Source of the DNA: DATBFG01 sp036558645
GTDB taxonomy: Bacteria; Acidobacteriota; Terriglobia; Terriglobales; Acidobacteriaceae
Length of the DNA: 20,983 nt
Assembly: GCA_036558645.1 (NCBI GenBank)
Contig: DATBFG010000091.1
Coordinates: 1 to 20,983 of the forward strand
Direction of reading: 5' to 3'
Shown in pieces: positions 14,794 through 20,983 of this stretch (position 1 is the stretch's first letter; the number at the start of each line of letters is the position of its first letter). The position numbers were made by a program, and so were the translations under genes. The notes below the pieces were generated by a model. That model ran no database searches, had not been told where the DNA came from, and saw nothing but the letters and a program-made list of their open reading frames with translations.

Positions 14794-14842
14794 CCTTTTA
14801 AGGCATGGGTCGCGGGTTCGAGTCCTGCCGCGCTCACCATCC
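14794..14842 (+). repeat. tRNA 3'-fragment, right attachment-site-like copy
   Basis: The second 49-bp copy of the tRNA 3' part. The anticodon loop reads CTTTTAA (TTT, as in tRNA-Lys, against TTC in the left copy) and the T-stem is GCGGG instead of GCAGG; 47 of 49 bases agree. The 5' half of the tRNA is again missing, so it cannot encode a working tRNA. The two copies face the same way and enclose 2.9 kb with the sulfatase. Confidence 0.75.
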
Positions 14843-15112
14843 AGCCATCGTGAAATTTCTTATGAATGGGTTGAAATCTTATTGTCTACCTTGACGGTAG
14901 CGATCTGATCTTCCTCAGCGTCAAAGGTCAACCTCGCCACTTAAGTCTGTCTTACGGCCGCCGACCTGGTTCTCTTCGTACGAAAGATCATTGGCAAGTC
15001 TTCAAGAGCACTGACGTACATCTATTATCCTTGGCAACGGTGAGCTGGGCAGATCTTAGTATCTCAGTAGAACTGCACTCGTAGAGCAAATTGTACGATC
15101 GAGAATCGCGGT
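14843..15112. other. Intergenic region right of tRNA fragment
   Basis: No gene is supported. A 25-codon minus frame around 14880-14960 has no ribosome site. No clear terminator was seen. Confidence 0.4.
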
Positions 15113-15556
15113 TCAGGATGTCTTTGTTTTTCCATCCTGCTGCAACTGAGTAGATGCCCACTTCGAATTCTCTTGTGACACAAGAGACTCCACTCGGTCG
15201 GCCAGCAAAGCACGGGGATCGCTTGCGTTTGAATAAGGAGGTGCGCTGCCCAAAAATATGAACTTCTCATGCTTAAGCGCTTCGGCCGTTGCGCGGTATG
15301 AAATCCAATTATTCTGATATTGGTTGAGGTGAAGGGTACCTTCAAGAATGCTGATCACAACTCCCATTGCGCCCGTAATTGGCAGCACGTAAGGAATGGG
15401 GAGCCCGGTGAGAAATGGTATTAACGCAGCAGTGGCGATCTCAATCGTCTTGATAAGCTTAAACCGGCTCTGGTTTCGAGAACTGTTGCCGTCGTACCAC
15501 GAAATCTGGTCGTCCAATCGGGCTAGAATCGCGTCCGAATCGAGGTTTTTGTCCAT
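15113..15556 (-). CDS. DUF4231 membrane protein
   Basis: A 147-aa protein with the full DUF4231 pattern: LDDQISWYDGNSSRNQSRFK near the N-terminus, then two hydrophobic segments (about 38-52 and 55-72: TAALIPFLTGLPIPYV, ITGAMGVVISILEG), then LNQYQNNWISYRATAEALKH and ADRVESLVSQENSKWA. It should be a small inner-membrane protein with both ends in the cytoplasm. DUF4231 has no settled function; related SLATT-type proteins are proposed pore formers in defence settings, which is only an analogy. ATG 15556 with AGGA 9 nt upstream is preferred; a TTG at 15640 would add 28 unrelated residues. No toxin, nuclease or nucleotide cyclase partner lies next to it. Confidence 0.75.
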   Translation of the reverse strand: MDKNLDSDAILARLDDQISWYDGNSSRNQSRFKLIKTIEIATAALIPFLTGLPIPYVLPITGAMGVVISILEGTLHLNQYQNNWISYRATAEALKHEKFIFLGSAPPYSNASDPRALLADRVESLVSQENSKWASTQLQQDGKTKTS

Positions 15557-15714
15557 ATGTGCGGTCCTGATCCTGCCACAAAAGATTGCAGAATGACCAT
15601 TTGAGGACCATTGAATAACCGCAACATCAGAATTTGTCAATTAGAGATCTTGCATTGAGTGAAAAGAACTCCTTCCAAGTGATCTTTGCGAATCGCACAG
15701 AGTTCCGCACCAGA

Positions 15715-17172
15715 TTAGTGGGAAGGAACATCCACCCCATTTGCGAGATAGCTTGTCGCCGGGCTATGTCTGGCAGAACCATTTGATGATTGCCCCAAGC
15801 TCAAGAGGACACGCCAAGCCATGTCCGGCTTCAGGATCGCTGAGGTATCACGCAGCATTCCTTGGACCTCCAGAAATCGCTTTCGTGACCAACGATCGGT
15901 GGTTCCCAAGCGCAGAACTCGATCGACGTACCAGTGCATGATTCGAGTCCTCCAATTCGCGTGTGCTCCTTCAACGGAGCGGAAGCGCAGGTCTGCGCTT
16001 GTCGCCAAAGTCCATGGAGACTTTATGACCTGTGCGATCCTCCGTTGGAAACCGCGAAATGGATTTCCCAGAGGCGAACTTGTGCCCAGGAGTGTACTCA
16101 ACAGGCTTGCTTCAATGGCTGCGGTAGACATTCCCTGTCCATAGACCGGATTGAAAGCGCAGGCTGCATCTCCAAGGACAATCAACCCGTCGGGCCAATC
16201 ACGTATCTGGTCGAGGTGCAATTGACGATTGTCGGTCGCCCGGTAGGCGCGGATCGGAGTCAGCGGCTCAGCATCGCGGATTGCCTGGTAGAGGCAGGGA
16301 TTTGCCAAGCTTCGGGCAAACTCCAGGAATCCCGTATCGTCATTCGGAGGATAGTCCCGATCAGCACCGATGAGCGTGACAAGCCAGCGATCGCCTTCCA
16401 CGGGGAACACCAGTCCACTTCGGTGAGTCGCGGGAGGCGCAGCTTGAAGAATGACTGCTTGCCAGTCAGAAGGGTGATGACTGGGACGCCGATACATGCG
16501 GCTCGCATACCCGATGTGCGCATTGACGGTAGTCAGCATGGGTTGCTCGATGCCGGCGTCATCGAACCACTTGGAGATTGCGTTCAACCGCCCAGTTGCG
16601 ATAACCACCAGATCGCCCGGGACTTGCAGATATGGAGCTCTCGGGTCCGCATTCAGTTCGCGAGCCCTCACGCCAAGAATCGATCCGGAGGCGCTTCGTA
16701 CGAGTCCACCGACTTCCCATCGGTGTGATAGGGCTACGTTCTTTAGCGCTATAACCCGGCGCCGCACGATGAAGTCCAGCAAATCGCGGGTGAACGACAG
16801 CGCCTCGAGTTCAGATCGGAACTTAACACCCCATCCTTGTGGCGTCAGCCAGGCCACGTCGTCGCCTATGTCTAGAGGAATAGCCCCGTAACTCCGAAGT
16901 TCTTCACAGATTCCCGGGAAGAGACTTTCGATGATGTTGAGGCCTCGCGGCAGCAGAGCATGCAGATGCTGACTTTGTGGAACTCCCGGCCTTGGTCTCA
17001 CGTCGTCGCTTAGCGGATCTTTCTCCAACAATCGCACTTCGGCGAAGTGATCCGATAAGACACGGGCGGTTAACAGACCCGCCAAGCTCCCCCCGACCAC
17101 GATGGCGCGATTACGACGATAGATAGACTGCTCACGAACCCATCCACTACTTGCTTCCGATACGTGATTCAC
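15715..17172 (-). CDS. FAD-dependent monooxygenase-like oxidoreductase
   Basis: A 485-aa flavoprotein of the group A monooxygenase/geranylgeranyl-reductase type. Near the N-terminus AIVVGGSLAGLLTARVL (23-39) forms the dinucleotide-binding beta-alpha-beta (here G-G-S-L-A-G), followed by the acidic RLLEKD. GDLVVIATG (186-194) is the middle motif, and GDAACAFNPVYGQG (334-347) is the FAD ribityl-binding GD motif. There is no halogenase WxWxIP motif. A hydroxylase or reductase acting on a hydrophobic substrate is likely; the substrate is unknown. The start is GTG 17172 because GGGGAG lies 6-7 nt upstream; the in-frame GTG at 17187 contains no site of its own. It lies 158 bp upstream of the DUF4231 gene. 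Confidence 0.8.
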   Translation of the reverse strand: MNHVSEASSGWVREQSIYRRNRAIVVGGSLAGLLTARVLSDHFAEVRLLEKDPLSDDVRPRPGVPQSQHLHALLPRGLNIIESLFPGICEELRSYGAIPLDIGDDVAWLTPQGWGVKFRSELEALSFTRDLLDFIVRRRVIALKNVALSHRWEVGGLVRSASGSILGVRARELNADPRAPYLQVPGDLVVIATGRLNAISKWFDDAGIEQPMLTTVNAHIGYASRMYRRPSHHPSDWQAVILQAAPPATHRSGLVFPVEGDRWLVTLIGADRDYPPNDDTGFLEFARSLANPCLYQAIRDAEPLTPIRAYRATDNRQLHLDQIRDWPDGLIVLGDAACAFNPVYGQGMSTAAIEASLLSTLLGTSSPLGNPFRGFQRRIAQVIKSPWTLATSADLRFRSVEGAHANWRTRIMHWYVDRVLRLGTTDRWSRKRFLEVQGMLRDTSAILKPDMAWRVLLSLGQSSNGSARHSPATSYLANGVDVPSH

Positions 17173-17531
17173 AGCAAGTCTCCCCACTTTCTTGGAATTC
17201 CACGCGCAGCTTGCCCGTGTTCTCGAAAACGGACGCTCAACCGCGTTCCGTCATCATGCGAGGGGAGCTGGAAACAGTCCTAAGGTTCCTGTAAAAAGCT
17301 TCGAAAAGAATTCCAAAGAGGTTATCGAATTGAATGGAAATGCTTTGCCTAAGCAGGGGTTGGCAATCGTAGTAGATGGATAGGTGCATGATCCTAAGTC
17401 TTTCGACCTAGGACCATGCGGATTCCGGGGGCCGCCGAATGCTCAGACCCCTGCCGGGACACGTACATGAATAAGGAGAAATCTTGGTAGCATGAGCCGC
17501 TCCACACTCTGAATCTAGGAAATCGTGCCAA
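17173..17531. other. Intergenic region with structured element
   Basis: A 359-bp region between the stop of the PQQ-propeller gene and the start of the FAD gene, both minus strand. A long stem-loop at 17386-17419 is listed separately. No gene is supported. Confidence 0.5.
17386..17419 (-). ncRNA. RNA hairpin, 15-bp stem with GAAA loop, minus strand
   Basis: Read as minus-strand RNA, the arms GCAUG-G-UCCUA-G-GUC and GAC-U-UAGGA-U-CAUGC pair along 15 bp, with two G-U wobbles and a GAAA (GNRA) loop. On the plus strand the same two positions are A-C mismatches, so pairing is complete only in the minus transcript. It lies 113 nt after the stop of the propeller gene and about 214 nt before the FAD gene start. 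No U-run follows, so a classic terminator is not indicated; a leader element or mRNA-end stabiliser is possible. Confidence 0.5.
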
Positions 17532-18953
17532 TCACTTGATTCGAATGCTGTAAACATACGAATACGCATTTTCGGCTGCCTCACCCGGTATCGATGTTCC
17601 GATGTACGCTGTCTTTCCGTCGGGGACAAATCTGGCGCGCGAAAAAGGCGTGACGCGCCCTCCGTTTTCTTGGGGCAACATCATTCTCCAAAGCGGAGCA
17701 CCGGCAGTGCTGATCGCCTCAACGAATCCCGGCTGGCCGTAGTTGACGATCCCCCCTATCAAGACTAGATCATTCAAGGGACTCGCGATCATTGTCTGAA
17801 GAATTCCATTATCTTTACGCTTTCCTTTGATCGACCCATCTGGATTGACAGCGTAAAACTCGTTCAAATTGACACTGTCATAGATGACGCCGTCCGGACC
17901 CACGTCGGGCGAACCTAATACTGAAGTTGGCGTTTGGAAATCATCAAAGGTGCTCCACATCGGCACTCCGGAGTTGTTGAATGCGGTTAGCGCTAAGCCC
18001 GAGCCTGTTGCTGAAAAAGTATTGGTGTAGAGCGTTCCATCAGGGCCGGTCACGGGTTGCGGATCTCCCTGGGAAGTGCTTATGAACTCCGCCCGCACAA
18101 AAACCGGAGTTCCGTCCAACTGAAGGCCGCGTATGTGCCCATTCGCGTGAAAGTACAAGCGGGATTGTGCGAGTGGACCGAAGGCGACTTCCTGCAGGAT
18201 CACAATCGGTCGATCATAAGCTTCCGGTACAGACCATCGAAGGTTGCCCTGCGGAGTCAACGAAAAGACGCCGAGTCCCTGGGCCGCGACCGCATAAATG
18301 TTTCCATCAGGGCCAACGTTTGGGCCAAGCAGAATGAACGCTGCGGGATTCTGGTCGTACTGCCACTTGAGAGTGCCATTTGGCCGGATGGCAAAGATGG
18401 CAGTGGAGCCACCGGTATAGATCGTTCCGTCGTCCCCGACGCTTACATTCCCGAAGCCATAACCGGTGGCATTGAATACCCACTTCAAGCCTCCGTTAGG
18501 TTTGATCGCGTATAAGTGTCCGCCGATATCAATTGCGTAGACGGTTCCATCTGCACCAACGGCTGGACGAGCATAGACGTAATCAGCATCCGCTTTGAAG
18601 CGCCAGTTCAAATGACCCTGAGGGCCGGGCCGCAGCGTAACATCGAGCGATACCGTATTGCTGGCGTTGCCGTTCGCATTGAATACCTGAACGGTATCCT
18701 GCCCGGTCGGTGCGGTTTCAGGGACATAGGCCGATATCAACTGATCCGCCCATCGGGTAATCGGAGCCGAAATCCCGGCGATCTCAACACGGGCACTTCC
18801 CTGTGCAACCCCGAAACCTGTGCCGTTAATGAGCAGTCGGCCGCTGCGCGTCAGCGTTGTGTCTGAGAGAGTAGTGATGTTCGGCTGGGCAACAGCCACG
18901 GTCGTGACTAGAAGAAGGAACAACACGAGTGCGAGGGTGAGTTTTGATTTCAT
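17532..18953 (-). CDS. Secreted IPT/TIG plus PQQ-like beta-propeller protein
   Basis: A 473-aa protein with signal peptide MKSKLTLALVLFLLLVTTVAVAQ. Residues 24-110 look like an IPT/TIG Ig-like domain (LINGTGFGVAQGSARVEIAG ... ISAYVPETAPTGQDTVQVFN). From about 113 on there are repeated blades such as GADGTVYAIDIGGHLYAI, KPNGGLKWVFN, GDDGTIYTGG, RPNGTLKWQY and GPDGNIYAV, typical of PQQ-like (BamB-type) beta-propellers. The PQQ-binding catalytic residues of true dehydrogenases are not evident, so it is likely a structural or binding propeller. It is exported and has no anchor sequence. The ribosome site is weak (AAGGCGG about 10 nt upstream). No partner gene is adjacent. Confidence 0.85.
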   Translation of the reverse strand: MKSKLTLALVLFLLLVTTVAVAQPNITTLSDTTLTRSGRLLINGTGFGVAQGSARVEIAGISAPITRWADQLISAYVPETAPTGQDTVQVFNANGNASNTVSLDVTLRPGPQGHLNWRFKADADYVYARPAVGADGTVYAIDIGGHLYAIKPNGGLKWVFNATGYGFGNVSVGDDGTIYTGGSTAIFAIRPNGTLKWQYDQNPAAFILLGPNVGPDGNIYAVAAQGLGVFSLTPQGNLRWSVPEAYDRPIVILQEVAFGPLAQSRLYFHANGHIRGLQLDGTPVFVRAEFISTSQGDPQPVTGPDGTLYTNTFSATGSGLALTAFNNSGVPMWSTFDDFQTPTSVLGSPDVGPDGVIYDSVNLNEFYAVNPDGSIKGKRKDNGILQTMIASPLNDLVLIGGIVNYGQPGFVEAISTAGAPLWRMMLPQENGGRVTPFSRARFVPDGKTAYIGTSIPGEAAENAYSYVYSIRIK

Positions 18954-19394
18954 GGAACGTGCCGCCTTGTCGTCGGCGCTTCAGCGACAGCTTAGCCTGT
19001 GTTCCCTCTCGCTGAAACTGGCAAAACGTGGTAGCGCAGGCGGTTAGAGGGTAAAGGTGACCGAATTGGAATCCATGGAAGATTCTAGGAAGCCGATTAG
19101 AGATCCCACCTTTCGCGGCCCGGTGCTTCCCTGAACAAAAGTAGTTGCCGATGATACGGAAATCTTGAAAAGTAGCCGTCAAAATGCGCCAGACTGGCAG
19201 TCTTGACAGTTACCCGAATGACAGTAGACATTCTCTAATCAAATTTCGCGAAGTTGCGCGCGACTCGGATAAAGACCTTCAGACAACAACTCAGTGTCTT
19301 CAGTCCAGTACAGGAGAGTGCGGCTTACCTCTTGCACGCGTAACTCCCGCAACCGATTCCACCGTCACCCACGCCGTTCGAAGGAGAGAGTGTC
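18954..19394. other. Divergent intergenic region
   Basis: A 441-bp region between the minus-strand propeller gene and the plus-strand glucosidase; it should carry promoters for both. A weak plus-strand candidate is TTGACA (19203-19208), 16 nt, TAGACA (19225-19230). AGACT/AGTCT (19191-19203) is a short inverted repeat overlapping it. No gene is supported. Confidence 0.4.
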
Positions 19395-20983
19395 ATGATG
19401 CCACCTAAGCCGAAGTCTCCCATCACCTATGCTGAAACGAACGAACAGAAGCGCCTGAATGACGCGCGTGAGACGGGTGTCCCGTGGAAAAAGTGGGGTC
19501 CATACCTGAGCGAACGACAGTGGGGCACAGTTCGTGAAGATTACAGCCAGGATGGGAACGCTTGGAACTACTTCAGCCATGATCAGTCGCGCTCGCGCGC
19601 CTATCGCTGGGGTGAAGATGGCATCGCCGGAATTTCTGACGACAAGCAGCAACTCTGCTTTGCGCTGGCTCTATGGAATGGTCGAGATCCTATTCTGAAG
19701 GAACGCCTCTTCGGCCTCACTAACAGTGAAGGCAATCACGGCGAGGATGTTAAAGAGTACTACTTCTACGTCGACAGCACTCCCACGCATTCCTACATGA
19801 AGTACTTGTACAAGTATCCACAGCGGGAATTTCCCTATCGCGACCTGGTGGAGACGAACCGACGGAGATCGCGCGAGGAGTTCGAGTACGAACTTCTCGA
19901 TACCGGCGTCTTCGACGCCGATGAGTATTTCGATGTATTTGTGGAGTACGCGAAGTCGGATCCTCAGGACATATTGATCCGCATCACTGTGCATAACCGC
20001 GGTCCAGAAGCGGCCGTACTTCACTTGCTGCCGACACTCTGGTTCCGAAACACCTGGTCATGGGGAAAGAGTGGGGATAAGCCTTTCATTCGCCAGGTCG
20101 GCGACGCCACCGTCATGGCAACTCACGCCCAGCTTGGAGACCGCACGCTCATCTGCGACGGCAATCCGAAACTCCTGTTCACAGAGAACGAATCGAATGC
20201 CACCCGGCTTTGGGGACAATCTAACTCCTCGCCTTATGTGAAGGACGCTTTCCATGAGTATGTAGTTTCAGGCAACCAGGCGGCCATCAATCCCAATGGC
20301 GCAGGCACGAAGGCCGCTGCACATTACCGTCTTGAAGTCCCTGCTGGCGGCAGCCAGGTCTTACGCCTGCGACTCAGTCAGAAACCAGCGGTGGACGCAT
20401 TCCGCGCATTTGACGAAATATTTGCAAGTCGGCTGGCTGACGCTGACGAGTTCTACAATCGAATCACTCCGACTAACCTCAGCGAAGATGAGCGTCGCGT
20501 ACATCGCCAAGCGATGGCGGGAATGTTGTGGAGCAAGCAGTATTACTACTTTGATCTGGACCGCTGGCTCATCGAGCATCAATCGCATCCGATGGTCGGA
20601 CCTAAGGGAAACGCCCGCAACACCGAATGGTTCCACATGCTGAATAGTGACATCATTTCGATGCCAGACAAGTGGGAATATCCATGGTATGCAGCATGGG
20701 ACCTTGCCTTTCACACCCTTGCATTGTCACTAGTGGATTTCGACTTTGCCAAAGACCAGCTGTTACTGATGCTGCGCAATTTGTATGCGCACCCCAATGG
20801 TCAGATTCCAGCCTACGAATGGAACTTCAGCGATGTGAATCCGCCCGTGCACGCCTGGGCCACGCTCTTCCTTTACAACATTGAGCGAGAGCTGGGGCGG
20901 GCCGACATTCGATTCCTGGAACGATCGTTCCAAGGACTCATGATGAATTTCAACTGGTGGGTCAACCGCAAAGATCCGCAAGG
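19395..20983 (+). CDS. GH63/MGH1-like glucosidase (3' end outside window)
   Basis: The frame is open from ATG 19395 to the right edge (529 codons); family members are usually about 850-900 aa. The N-terminal block is distinctive: WKKWGPYLSERQWGTVREDY (32-51), RAYRWGEDGIAGISDD (69-84), LALWNGRDPILKERLFGL, NHGEDVKEYYFYVDS. The C-terminal part in view enters an (alpha/alpha)6 barrel with WYAAWDLAFHTLALS, where Asp436 is the candidate general acid, then IPAYEWNFSDVNPPVHAWA. These fit GH63-type glucosidases with an MGH1-like catalytic domain. There is no signal peptide, so it should be cytoplasmic. AAGGAG lies 8 nt before the first ATG; a second ATG follows directly. Substrate is likely an alpha-glucoside or glucosylglycerate-like sugar. 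Confidence 0.85.
   Translation, partial: MMPPKPKSPITYAETNEQKRLNDARETGVPWKKWGPYLSERQWGTVREDYSQDGNAWNYFSHDQSRSRAYRWGEDGIAGISDDKQQLCFALALWNGRDPILKERLFGLTNSEGNHGEDVKEYYFYVDSTPTHSYMKYLYKYPQREFPYRDLVETNRRRSREEFEYELLDTGVFDADEYFDVFVEYAKSDPQDILIRITVHNRGPEAAVLHLLPTLWFRNTWSWGKSGDKPFIRQVGDATVMATHAQLGDRTLICDGNPKLLFTENESNATRLWGQSNSSPYVKDAFHEYVVSGNQAAINPNGAGTKAAAHYRLEVPAGGSQVLRLRLSQKPAVDAFRAFDEIFASRLADADEFYNRITPTNLSEDERRVHRQAMAGMLWSKQYYYFDLDRWLIEHQSHPMVGPKGNARNTEWFHMLNSDIISMPDKWEYPWYAAWDLAFHTLALSLVDFDFAKDQLLLMLRNLYAHPNGQIPAYEWNFSDVNPPVHAWATLFLYNIERELGRADIRFLERSFQGLMMNFNWWVNRKDPQ

Noticed and set aside
14880..14960. 25-codon minus-strand micro-ORF with protein-like composition
   Set aside because: Short, with a GTG start, no Shine-Dalgarno sequence and stops on both sides.
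15113..15556. DUF4231 gene as part of a defence system
   Set aside because: SLATT-like relatives occur in defence loci, but its neighbours are an FAD oxidoreductase and non-coding sequence; no nuclease, cyclase or reverse transcriptase is adjacent.
1..20983. CRISPR array, rRNA operon or intact transposase
   Set aside because: No regularly spaced repeat-spacer pattern, no rRNA sequence and no complete transposase frame was seen on either strand.

Overview
The window reads as a typical stretch of an Acidobacteriota (Terriglobia-like) genome. This is inferred from gene content: an acidobacterial-style GH63-like glucosidase, several secreted repeat proteins (Gloeo/Verruco repeat, HAF repeat, delta-60 repeat, PQQ-like propeller), a DUF4231 protein, a relic of a PHI-1/EXORDIUM-like protein, and a tyrosine-recombinase relic of a type common in that phylum. 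No marker gene fixes the taxon. Most genes lie on the minus strand.

Layout from the left. (1) 1-3132: a minus-strand carbohydrate unit with a promoter-like site, a Tat-exported TIM-barrel hydrolase-like protein and a secreted GH36-type alpha-galactosidase that runs off the left edge. (2) 3330-5426: a decayed phage or mobile-element zone with an HTH protein, a phage-like unknown ORF, a terminator lying inside that ORF, several inverted repeats, and the C-terminal half of a P27-type small terminase. (3) 5464-9549: a compact minus-strand cluster, likely one operon, of a 41-aa membrane protein, a small unknown protein, a Wzz-type chain-length determinant, a HAF-repeat secreted protein and a Gloeo/Verruco-repeat secreted protein. 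This looks like polysaccharide export with surface proteins. (4) 9860-11254: a plus-strand secreted delta-60 repeat protein.

(5) 11841-14842: the most interesting region. Two 49-bp direct copies of the 3' part of a tRNA gene (anticodon loop to CCA) bracket about 3 kb. Inside are a tyrosine integrase relic next to the left copy, a complete secreted arylsulfatase, and a fragment of a PHI-1/EXORDIUM-like protein. The integrase relic has a 2-nt loss at the codon expected for its catalytic Arg and a second frameshift near its end. I read this as the scar of a tRNA-targeted island, now immobile, that keeps a sulfatase as cargo.

(6) 15113-18953: a DUF4231 membrane protein, an FAD-dependent monooxygenase-like protein and a secreted IPT/PQQ-propeller protein, all minus strand. 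Between the last two lies a 15-bp stem with a GAAA loop that is fully paired only if read as minus-strand RNA. (7) 19395 to the right edge: a plus-strand GH63/MGH1-like glucosidase, cut by the window. The polysaccharide hydrolases at both ends, the sulfatase and the Wzz cluster together suggest a life of plant or microbial polysaccharide breakdown plus extracellular polymer production.
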